The notes under the pieces are model-generated. The model was given only the letters and a program-made list of their open reading frames with translations, did not search any database and was not told where the DNA came from. Below, piece by piece: positions 1-5,312 of a stretch of 6,756 nt of DNA (its first letter is position 1; the number at the start of each line of letters is the position of its first letter). Location: contig CALQNE010000191.1 in NCBI GenBank assembly GCA_943331855.1, positions 1 through 6,756 on the forward strand. Reading direction: 5' to 3'. The stretch is from Bordetella parapertussis. Its GTDB lineage: Bacteria; Pseudomonadota; Gammaproteobacteria; Burkholderiales; Burkholderiaceae_B. A program made the translations under genes and the position numbers.

Positions 1-1086
1 ACGCTGAAGGATCTGTTGTTGCGGGTGCCAGGGCTCGATCCTCAAGCGATCGAAGATGTGATTGTTGGCTGCGCCATGCCAGAAGCCCAACAAGGTTTTA
101 ACGTGGCTCGAATTGCCTTGTTGTTGGCGGGTCTGCCAAATTCTGTGGGCGGGATGACGATTAACCGCTTTTGCTCGTCGGGTTTGAACGCTGTTGCGAT
201 GGCGGCCGATCGCATTCGTGTGGGCGAGGCCGACGTGATGATCGCGGGTGGCGTTGAGTCGATGAGTATGGTGCCCATGAGCGGCAATACGCCTTCTTTA
301 TCGCCCAATGTGTTTAAAGACGAAAACATAGGTATTGCGTATGGCATGGGCTTGACTGCTGAAAAAGTCGCACAGCAATGGAAAGTCACACGAGAAGCAC
401 AGGACGCTTTTGCTCTGTTGTCGCATCAAAGAGCGTTGGCGGCGCAGGCTGCGGGCGAATTTAATGCTGAAATCTTTGCAGTTGAGCTCGCGCAACGCAA
501 AATGAATCTTGAGCAGGGCGCGGTGGATGTTTCGTGGAAAGCGTTTACGCAAGACGAAGGCCCGCGTGCGGATACCTCGCTTGAGGGCTTGGCCAAACTG
601 CGTACCGTATTTGCAGCAAGGGGTAGCGTGACCGCCGGCAATAGTTCACAAACCTCAGATGGTGCGGGCGCGTTGCTCTTGATGAGCGAAAAGGCGCTTA
701 AACAATTTAACGTGACGCCCTTAGCCCGTTTCGTGAGCTTTGCTGTTAAGGGCGTTGCGCCCGAGATCATGGGCATAGGTCCCAAAGAGGCGATTCCCGC
801 AGCCCTGCGCTCGGCGGGGCTCAAACAAGATGATCTGGACTGGATTGAACTGAACGAAGCCTTTGCTGCGCAATCCCTGGCAGTGATTCAAGATTTGCAG
901 CTTGATCCCGCGAAAGTAAACCCTCTGGGTGGCGCGATTGCACTTGGACATCCGTTGGGGGCCACCGGCGCAATTCGCAGTGCGACGGCGATTCACGCCT
1001 TGCACCGTCGCAATCTGAAATATGCGATGGTGACGATGTGCGTGGGCACGGGAATGGGTGCTGCAGGGATTTTTGAGCGCTGCTAA
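1..1086 (+). CDS. Acetyl-CoA C-acyltransferase (thiolase), 5'-truncated by window edge
   Basis: This thiolase-family enzyme would cleave 3-ketoacyl-CoA with CoA to give acetyl-CoA and a shortened acyl-CoA, the last step of beta-oxidation, in the cytoplasm. The reading frame is open from base 1, giving 361 visible residues. Family members run about 390-400 aa, so roughly 35-40 N-terminal residues lie off the left edge. A TTG at 16 is not the true start. All thiolase landmarks are present: the nucleophilic Cys in NRFCSSGLNAV (codon 172-174), the NEAF motif, the catalytic His in GGAIALGHPLGATGA, and the C-terminal acid/base Cys in CVGTGMGAAG. The NRFCSSG form resembles fatty-acid or general acyl-CoA thiolases rather than biosynthetic PhaA types (family knowledge; exact chain-length preference unknown). 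Such genes often follow a FadB-type hydroxyacyl-CoA dehydrogenase, which would lie off the edge. Transcription ends at the hairpin at 1104-1143. Confidence 0.95.
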   Translation, partial: TLKDLLLRVPGLDPQAIEDVIVGCAMPEAQQGFNVARIALLLAGLPNSVGGMTINRFCSSGLNAVAMAADRIRVGEADVMIAGGVESMSMVPMSGNTPSLSPNVFKDENIGIAYGMGLTAEKVAQQWKVTREAQDAFALLSHQRALAAQAAGEFNAEIFAVELAQRKMNLEQGAVDVSWKAFTQDEGPRADTSLEGLAKLRTVFAARGSVTAGNSSQTSDGAGALLLMSEKALKQFNVTPLARFVSFAVKGVAPEIMGIGPKEAIPAALRSAGLKQDDLDWIELNEAFAAQSLAVIQDLQLDPAKVNPLGGAIALGHPLGATGAIRSATAIHALHRRNLKYAMVTMCVGTGMGAAGIFERC

Positions 1087-1103
1087 ATTTGTTGCTGCGA
1101 GAT

Positions 1104-1143
1104 AAAAAACTGCCGCGAGTCGAAGGATTCGCGGCAGTTTTTT
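1104..1143. terminator. Bidirectional intrinsic terminator between convergent genes
   Basis: A perfect 9-bp GC-rich stem, CTGCCGCGA (1110-1118) with TCGCGGCAG (1129-1137), is extended by three inner pairs including one G-T wobble and closed by a GAAG tetraloop. Six A residues (1104-1109) precede it and six T residues (1138-1143) follow it, so either strand's transcript ends in a hairpin plus U-tract. It starts 17 bases after the thiolase stop and lies 58 bases beyond the stop of the minus-strand outer-membrane gene. It can therefore serve both convergent genes. Confidence 0.93.
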
Positions 1144-1201
1144 AATCGTACTTCACGCCAACTCGTTTTTTACAAACCTTACCGAGCGTTAACTTGAGAG
1201 C

Positions 1202-1876
1202 TTAGAATCTCCAGCCCAAACCGACCATAACATCCATGCCAGTTGCATTGATACTGCCGCTCAGTTGCGAGTACGGAACGTTGACGTTGCTGTAGTTGGC
1301 ATAATTGAACTCAGCATAGCCGTACAGGCTGCCCGAGATAATTTGCTTGTAACCAAGACCTAAGGCGTAGCCGCTTAGGCCAGTTGAGGCCTTACCAAAA
1401 CTGTCCGAGTTGGTGTTTGCAGTGGCGCCGGTGTAGCCCACTTTCGCGTAGATGAGTTTCTCTTTGTCAAGCGCGTAACCGGGTTGAAGCGTGATGCTGT
1501 AGATGTTGGCTACGTTATAAGTACCTGGGCCAGTGGACGTGCCACGAGGGGTGCTGATTAAAACGGCATAGTCGGCCGAGGGGCTTGTGCCGGGCGCGAT
1601 CGTGGCACCGAGGCCGAGGCTCCAGGGGCCAGAGATTGCAAGCGTGTAGCCTGCAGAGATACTAGCAATGGCCGTATTGATGTCTTTTTTGGTTCCTGAG
1701 TAAGGGTAGGCTCCCAGGTATTGGCCGCCCGAAAAACCAGGGATGAAGGTTGCGGCGCCAACTCCAGCGTGAACCCAAGGGCCTTGCCACGCTTCGGCCT
1801 GTGCAAAGCTTGTGCTCGAGCCTAAGCTCAGTGCGCCAGCGGTAATTAGTGTTGCGAGTAATTTAGATTGATTCAT
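1202..1876 (-). CDS. Outer-membrane beta-barrel protein with signal peptide
   Basis: This is a 224-aa secreted protein, predicted to insert in the outer membrane; its exact role is not recognisable. The frame can be extended upstream to 1966. The ATG at 1876 is preferred because it begins a typical Sec signal peptide (MNQSKLLATLITAGALSLGSSTSFA, split here only by description: basic Lys5, hydrophobic core, SFA cleavage before QAEA). It also has an AGGGA ribosome site (1884-1888) seven bases upstream. The mature part, about 199 aa, is rich in Gly, Tyr, Ser, Thr and Asn, has no Cys, and shows alternating amphipathic strands such as YGYAEFNYANYS. It ends in MVGLGWRF; a C-terminal Phe after an aromatic strand is the recognition signal for the BAM assembly machinery. 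This fits the small OMP_b-brl/opacity-type families of 8-stranded barrels (family assignment inferred). It is transcribed toward the shared terminator at 1104-1143. Confidence 0.85.
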   Translation of the reverse strand: MNQSKLLATLITAGALSLGSSTSFAQAEAWQGPWVHAGVGAATFIPGFSGGQYLGAYPYSGTKKDINTAIASISAGYTLAISGPWSLGLGATIAPGTSPSADYAVLISTPRGTSTGPGTYNVANIYSITLQPGYALDKEKLIYAKVGYTGATANTNSDSFGKASTGLSGYALGLGYKQIISGSLYGYAEFNYANYSNVNVPYSQLSGSINATGMDVMVGLGWRF

Positions 1877-1883
1877 CCCTTTA

Positions 1884-1888
1884 TCCCT
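1884..1888 (-). promoter_or_regulatory. Ribosome binding site of the beta-barrel gene (decides start)
   Basis: AGGGA on the minus strand lies 7 bases before the ATG at 1876. It supports this start over the upstream in-frame ATG at 1966, which would bury the signal peptide behind 30 extra, highly basic residues. Confidence 0.6.
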
Positions 1889-2040
1889 GTTCTTGGCATT
1901 TAATACGTTGATAAGTGAGTGTTTTTTGTTCGTGAGCCGCTTAAAGATGCGTGGGCGACCGATCAAATAGCTATTTTTGTATATCGAGTTTAGCGAGTAC
2001 TACATAAAATTTACAGGCAGGTTTTCCCTAGGTGAAATAG
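1889..2040 (-). promoter_or_regulatory. AT-rich leader/promoter region of the beta-barrel gene
   Basis: This stretch between the beta-barrel start and the tRNA promoter must hold the minus-strand promoter of the beta-barrel gene, but I cannot identify a convincing -35/-10 pair. It contains a perfect 12-bp palindrome, AAATAGCTATTT (1965-1976), and several A/T runs. The palindrome could be an operator or simply part of an AT-rich upstream region. No small gene is supported here. Confidence 0.3.
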
Positions 2041-2047
2041 GGCGCGT

Positions 2048-2076
2048 TTGACAGTAAATAGTTAAAAAGTCATAAT
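2048..2076 (+). promoter_or_regulatory. Sigma70 promoter of tRNA-Lys
   Basis: A perfect -35 box TTGACA (2048-2053) is followed by a 17-base spacer and the -10 box CATAAT (2071-2076), one mismatch from consensus. The sequence right after the -10, GGCGGGC (2077-2083), is very GC-rich, the kind of discriminator known to make stable-RNA promoters sensitive to ppGpp in the stringent response. A start at about 2083-2085 would leave only a few bases of 5' leader before the mature tRNA at 2087. Confidence 0.88.
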
Positions 2077-2086
2077 GGCGGGCTTG

Positions 2087-2163
2087 GGGCTGGTAGCTCA
2101 GTTGGTTAGAGCAGCGGACTTTTAATCCGTTGGTCGCGAGTTCGAGTCTCGCCCAGCCCACCA
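2087..2163 (+). tRNA. tRNA-Lys (anticodon UUU)
   Basis: A complete 77-nt cloverleaf. The acceptor stem GGGCTGG (2087-2093) pairs with CCAGCCC (2153-2159), followed by discriminator A and an encoded CCA (2161-2163). The D stem is GCTC/GAGC (2096-2099, 2109-2112). The anticodon stem is GCGGA/TCCGT with one G-T pair, and its loop CTTTTAA carries anticodon TTT (2121-2123), which reads Lys AAA/AAG codons. The T arm is GCGAG-TTCGAGT-CTCGC. It appears to be a single-gene transcription unit with its own promoter and terminator. tRNA 3' ends are common integration sites, but I see no second copy of this 3' end in the window. Confidence 0.98.
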
Positions 2164-2170
2164 AGTACAC

Positions 2171-2197
2171 AAACGACCCACGAGGTCGTTTTTTTTT
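2171..2197 (+). terminator. Intrinsic terminator after tRNA-Lys
   Basis: The stem AAACGACC (2171-2178) pairs with GGTCGTTT (2184-2191) around a CACGA loop and runs into nine consecutive T residues (2189-2197). It begins 8 bases after the encoded CCA. On the opposite strand the hairpin lacks a good U-tract, so it would be a poor stop for the leftward gene ending at 2226. Confidence 0.93.
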
Positions 2198-2225
2198 GAG
2201 TTTTACTCCGGTGGCCTCAGTCAAA

Positions 2226-2948
2226 CTACCACTGATAAAGCTGCCCCCAGCCTTTGACCTGGGCGGGGTTGAGGCCGAGCTTGGTCAATGCCCCCCAAAC
2301 GGTTGTGCTCACTGTATCCAAAAGCGGGACACCCGTTATTTTTTCAACGCGTTCAGCAAGTTGTGCGGCATGCAAATTGGTGCAATAGGTTGAGACCGCT
2401 TGAGCACCATTGATGCAGGTCTCTTGAATCATTTGCTCAAGTCTTGCGGGATCAACTAACGCGAAGTCGTGATTGACCCGAATATTCTCGTGTAGCTCAG
2501 CGACAACGGTGATACCGAGCGCTTTATAGTTTTCGATGATGCGCGCCTGTACGTCGGGTGTGTATGGCGAGACAAGTGCCAAGCGCGTAATGTTTTTGCG
2601 AGCCAGCAGCGCGTTGAGCGACAAAATCGCTGTGGATGCTGGTATGCCTGTGCGTTCGGTAATGCGCTCGCAGAGTCGCTCGTCGGTATCAAAGCCAAGC
2701 CAGCCCGACGAGGTGCCGCTCCAGGTGATGATATCGACCTTGGCATCGGCGAGCATTTCTGCGGCTAATAGGATTTTGCTGTCGTCAAACTGCCCTAACG
2801 CCTGAGAAGATAAGGCGATTTCGGTGACCTTGAACCGCGCAAAATGCGCACTTGCACCGGGTATCTGGGCAATGATTGCACTGGTTAAAGGCTCGAGTGC
2901 TGTATTGGACGAAGGGGTTAAAACGCCGATTCTTGGAAAGTTTCGCAT
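2226..2948 (-). CDS. Asp/Glu racemase-superfamily protein, maleate isomerase / arylmalonate decarboxylase-like
   Basis: A 240-aa cytoplasmic protein with the two-domain fold of the Asp/Glu racemase superfamily. N-terminal RIGVLTPSSNT (residues 6-16) matches the substrate-binding motif of maleate cis-trans isomerases and arylmalonate decarboxylases (AMDase). SPYTPDV (127-133) and STYCTNLHA (186-194) follow the same group. The first catalytic cysteine position reads SGTSSG, with Gly78 instead of Cys, while the second, Cys189, is kept. AMDase likewise has Gly at the first site and Cys188 at the second, and is 240 aa (family knowledge). Decarboxylation or isomerisation by one cysteine is therefore more plausible than two-base racemisation; the substrate is unknown. 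The start is the ATG at 2948, with the motif near the N-terminus as in relatives, although no clear Shine-Dalgarno precedes it. It is divergent from the hydantoinase gene and probably co-regulated with it. No terminator of its own is visible. Confidence 0.85.
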   Translation of the reverse strand: MRNFPRIGVLTPSSNTALEPLTSAIIAQIPGASAHFARFKVTEIALSSQALGQFDDSKILLAAEMLADAKVDIITWSGTSSGWLGFDTDERLCERITERTGIPASTAILSLNALLARKNITRLALVSPYTPDVQARIIENYKALGITVVAELHENIRVNHDFALVDPARLEQMIQETCINGAQAVSTYCTNLHAAQLAERVEKITGVPLLDTVSTTVWGALTKLGLNPAQVKGWGQLYQW

Positions 2949-3091
2949 GGTGGAAGGTGCTAGGCTCAGAGTCTGTAGAGTGTAAAGGACAAAGCGCGTC
3001 GATTGCGGGAAGTCTACAATGTTTACAATAGGTCCACTCAGACTGGCATACTATTTGCTTGGTGTCATCGTGTGAAGATTCACTACATTTT
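2949..3091. promoter_or_regulatory. Divergent control region with repeated TACAAT motif
   Basis: This stretch separates the leftward racemase-fold gene from the rightward hydantoinase operon and must carry both promoters. A direct repeat of TACAAT at 3015-3020 and 3024-3029 (9-base period) sits near its middle. The core TGTTTACA within it is an imperfect inverted repeat, and a wider AGTCT/AGACT inverted pair (3011-3015, 3039-3043) brackets the block. A possible + strand -35 TTTACA (3022-3027) and -10 CATACT (3047-3052) are 19 bases apart, which is longer than ideal. I do not regard any single promoter as established. No regulator gene is adjacent in the window. Confidence 0.4.
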
Positions 3092-3095
3092 GGAG
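3092..3095 (+). promoter_or_regulatory. Ribosome binding site of hydantoinase (decides GTG start)
   Basis: GGAG is placed 8 bases before the GTG at 3104. The longer in-frame alternative, a TTG at 3059, has no purine-rich site before it and would add 15 residues unlike the family N-terminus. The GTG start is therefore preferred. Confidence 0.7.
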
Positions 3096-3103
3096 CGAGT
3101 ACT

Positions 3104-4519
3104 GTGAGTGCGTTCGATCTTGTTATTCGTAATGCGAAAGTGGCCACTGCTGCTGATACCTTTGATAGTGATATCGGCATCAAAGATGGCGTGATTGTTA
3201 TGCTGGGTAAAAACTTACCTAAAGCCACGAAAGAAATCGACGCCGCTGGTCGCGTAGTGACACCCGGCGGGATTGACGGCCATTGTCACCTAGATCAGCC
3301 TATGCCACCGCCCGCCAAAATGGCCGATAACTTTGATACGGGCACCCGTTCTGCAGCTTGTGGTGGTACGACCACTGTGATCCCCTTTGCTTCGCAGGTC
3401 AAAGGTCAGTCGATTCGTGCTGCGGTCGATGATTATCATCAGCGCGCTAACGGACAAGCGCATATTGACTATTCGTTTCACTTGATCGTGAGCGATCCAA
3501 CCCCCGATGTTTTGCAAAATGAACTCCCTGCCTTGATCCGTGAAGGCTATAGCTCGTTCAAAATCTACATGACCTACGACGACTTAAAGCTCGACGACGG
3601 TCAGATCCTGGATGTGTTGTCGGTGGCGCGCACGCACGGTGCGACGGCGATGATTCACGCCGAAAACTCAGACTGTATCGAATGGCTCACACGCAGGCTT
3701 GAGGCGGCTGGTCAAACGGCGCCGCGGTTTCATGCCCACTCGCGTCCGATGTTGGTTGAACGCGAGGCCACGCATCGTGCGATTGCTTTGTCACAACTTG
3801 TGGATGTACCGATTTTGATCGTGCATGTGTCAGGTCGCGAAGCGGTCGAACAAATTCGCTGGGGGCGGGCGCATGGTTTGAAGATCCTGGCCGAGACCTG
3901 TCCGCAATATTTATTTTTAACCGCGGCCGATTTAGGCCTGGATGATAGTTATCTGGGCGCAAAGTGCGTCTGCAGCCCACCACCGCGCGATAAAGCGAAT
4001 CAAGAGGTGATCTGGGATGGTTTAAACGACGGTCTGTTCACTGTGTTTTCGTCGGATCACGCGCCGTTCAATTACGACAGCCCCGAGGGTAAGAAGCCTG
4101 AAGGTAAAGAAGTTGACTTCAAATACATTCCAAACGGCATCCCCGGCCTGGAGACGCGCATGCCCTTGCTATATTCAGAGGGCGTCTTGGGCGGGCGCAT
4201 TACCTTGTCTAAGTTTGTTGAACTGACCTCGACCAACGCCGCAAAAGCGTATGGCTTGCATCCGCGCAAAGGAACCATTGCGATTGGAAGTGATGCCGAT
4301 CTGGTGATTTGGGATGAGCGCGCGCTCACCATTCAAAATACCAATTTGCATCACGCGGTTGACTACACCCCCTACGAGGGGATCGAACTGAAAGCCTGGC
4401 CAGGCATGACGCTCTTGCGCGGCGAGGTGGTTTGGGATGGCGCGAATTTTCATGGTCAAAAGGGGCGTGGGCAGTTTCTGCGCGGTGGCGCGCCAACCAT
4501 TACCGCCACGCGCGTTTAA
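3104..4519 (+). CDS. Hydantoinase/dihydropyrimidinase-family cyclic amidohydrolase
   Basis: A 471-aa metal-dependent hydrolase that opens cyclic amides such as hydantoins, dihydropyrimidines or cyclic imides, in the cytoplasm. Numbered from the GTG start, the binuclear-metal set is complete: His60 and His62 in GIDGHCHLDQP, Lys153 in SSFKIYMTYDD (carbamylated in the family), His185 in MIHAENSD, His241 in LIVHVSG, and Asp318 in SSDHAPF. Tyr158, Ser291 in CSPPPR and Asn344 in IPNGIPGLETRMPLLYSEGV match the substrate-amide contacts of D-hydantoinase/dihydropyrimidinase. Length is normal. The segment AETCPQYL (263-270) and SSDHAPF look more like allantoinase/dihydroorotase relatives, where ETCPHYL and SDHAP occur, so the specificity is uncertain. 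It is first in an apparent operon: the next gene starts 15 bases after its stop, then TRAP transporter genes follow. Family membership is firm; the physiological substrate is not known. Confidence 0.92.
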   Translation: MSAFDLVIRNAKVATAADTFDSDIGIKDGVIVMLGKNLPKATKEIDAAGRVVTPGGIDGHCHLDQPMPPPAKMADNFDTGTRSAACGGTTTVIPFASQVKGQSIRAAVDDYHQRANGQAHIDYSFHLIVSDPTPDVLQNELPALIREGYSSFKIYMTYDDLKLDDGQILDVLSVARTHGATAMIHAENSDCIEWLTRRLEAAGQTAPRFHAHSRPMLVEREATHRAIALSQLVDVPILIVHVSGREAVEQIRWGRAHGLKILAETCPQYLFLTAADLGLDDSYLGAKCVCSPPPRDKANQEVIWDGLNDGLFTVFSSDHAPFNYDSPEGKKPEGKEVDFKYIPNGIPGLETRMPLLYSEGVLGGRITLSKFVELTSTNAAKAYGLHPRKGTIAIGSDADLVIWDERALTIQNTNLHHAVDYTPYEGIELKAWPGMTLLRGEVVWDGANFHGQKGRGQFLRGGAPTITATRV

Positions 4520-4534
4520 GCGCAGTCGCTCCCT

Positions 4535-5287
4535 ATGCGCCTTCTCTTAATTAATCCAAATATCTCAGACAGCGTGTCAGAGTTGATACGCAGCGAGGCC
4601 ATGCGTAGCGCTGCGCCGCAAACACAAATCTCGGTCGCGACAGCGGCCTTTGGTGTGGCGTATATCGAAACCCGTTTTGAGGCAATGATTGGCGCCTACG
4701 CTGCGGCAGAACGGGCTGCTGAGCTCGAAGGCACCTATGACGCCGTTGTCGTGGCGGCCTTTGGTGACCCCGGCTTACTGGCGCTACGCGAAGTGTTGAA
4801 GTGCCCAGTGACGGGCTTGACCGAGGCGGCGTTAGCTTCGGCCATGTTGCTCGGCCAAAAGTTTTCGATCGTTGCGATCTCTCAGCGTATCCGCGCCTGG
4901 TATCGCGAAACCGTGGATAGCTACGGGTTGTCGAGCAGACTGTGCAGCATCCGCGCACTCGATGAACCGTTGGCCGACATCGGCTTAGTGCAGGCTGACC
5001 AAGGGCAGCGCCTGGTGGCCTTGGCGAAGCGTTGCGTGGTTGAAGATGGTGCCGATGTCATCATTTTGGCAGGTGCGCCATTGGCGGGCTTAGCAAGAAC
5101 CGTGCGCGACCAACTGCCTGTCCCTGTGGTCGATGGTGTTTCAAGCGCGGTGCAGCACGCGCAAACCTTGTTTGCCTTGCATCCTGTCGCAACCACCGCC
5201 GGTAGTTTTGCACCACCCCCTCAGAAGCCAAACAAGGGCCTGAGCCCTGCCTTGGTTCGCCTGCTTTCTGGTAACGCTTCCACCTGA
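4535..5287 (+). CDS. Hydantoin racemase-like Asp/Glu racemase-superfamily protein lacking both catalytic Cys
   Basis: A 250-aa cytoplasmic protein related to hydantoin and allantoin racemases (Asp_Glu_race family). It begins LLLINPNISDSVS, the usual substrate-binding N-terminus. It keeps the framework around both active-site positions: VVVAAFGDPGL (71-81), where racemases read ACFGDPG, and VIILAGAPLAGL (175-186), where they read LGCAGMAGL. Thus Ala75 (codon 4757-4759, GCC) and Gly180 (codon 5072-5074, GGT) replace the two cysteines that do the two-base proton transfer. Other cysteines (90, 137, 167) are not at those sites. Racemase activity by the known mechanism is not expected; a lyase, isomerase or binding role is possible (inference). 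The ATG lies 15 bases after the hydantoinase stop with no clear Shine-Dalgarno, suggesting translational coupling. No frameshift or stop is present, so it looks maintained rather than decayed. Confidence 0.87.
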   Translation: MRLLLINPNISDSVSELIRSEAMRSAAPQTQISVATAAFGVAYIETRFEAMIGAYAAAERAAELEGTYDAVVVAAFGDPGLLALREVLKCPVTGLTEAALASAMLLGQKFSIVAISQRIRAWYRETVDSYGLSSRLCSIRALDEPLADIGLVQADQGQRLVALAKRCVVEDGADVIILAGAPLAGLARTVRDQLPVPVVDGVSSAVQHAQTLFALHPVATTAGSFAPPPQKPNKGLSPALVRLLSGNAST

Positions 5288-5301
5288 CTCATATCTAACC
5301 C

Positions 5302-5307
5302 AAGAGG
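5302..5307 (+). promoter_or_regulatory. Ribosome binding site of TRAP solute-binding gene
   Basis: AAGAGG sits 5 bases before the ATG at 5313. It is one of the clearer ribosome sites in the rightward operon, consistent with high demand for a periplasmic binding protein. Confidence 0.6.
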
Positions 5308-5312
5308 TCATC

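Noticed and set aside
1202..1966. Longer version of the beta-barrel gene starting at the ATG at 1966
   Set aside because: It would place 30 mostly basic and polar residues before a well-formed signal peptide, and the ATG at 1876 has a good ribosome site.
2130..2393. Plus-strand open frame of 87 codons beginning inside tRNA-Lys
   Set aside because: It starts in the tRNA anticodon arm, crosses the tRNA terminator and overlaps the AMDase-like gene antisense; no coding signature.
3059..3103. TTG start extending the hydantoinase N-terminus by 15 residues
   Set aside because: There is no ribosome site before it and the extension does not resemble the family; GTG at 3104 has GGAG at proper spacing.
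4394..4405. Perfect palindrome GCCTGGCCAGGC inside the hydantoinase gene
   Set aside because: It encodes conserved-looking coding sequence (AWPGM region) and one or two such palindromes are expected by chance.
4551..4958. Antisense open frame of 135 codons opposite the racemase-like gene
   Set aside because: Arg/Pro/Ser-rich shadow of a well-supported + strand gene, with no recognisable domain. The same applies to the other antisense frames opposite the thiolase, hydantoinase and TRAP genes.
5236..5250. GGGC-CTGA-GCCC hairpin near the end of the racemase-like gene
   Set aside because: Short, inside the coding region, with no T-tract; most likely incidental.
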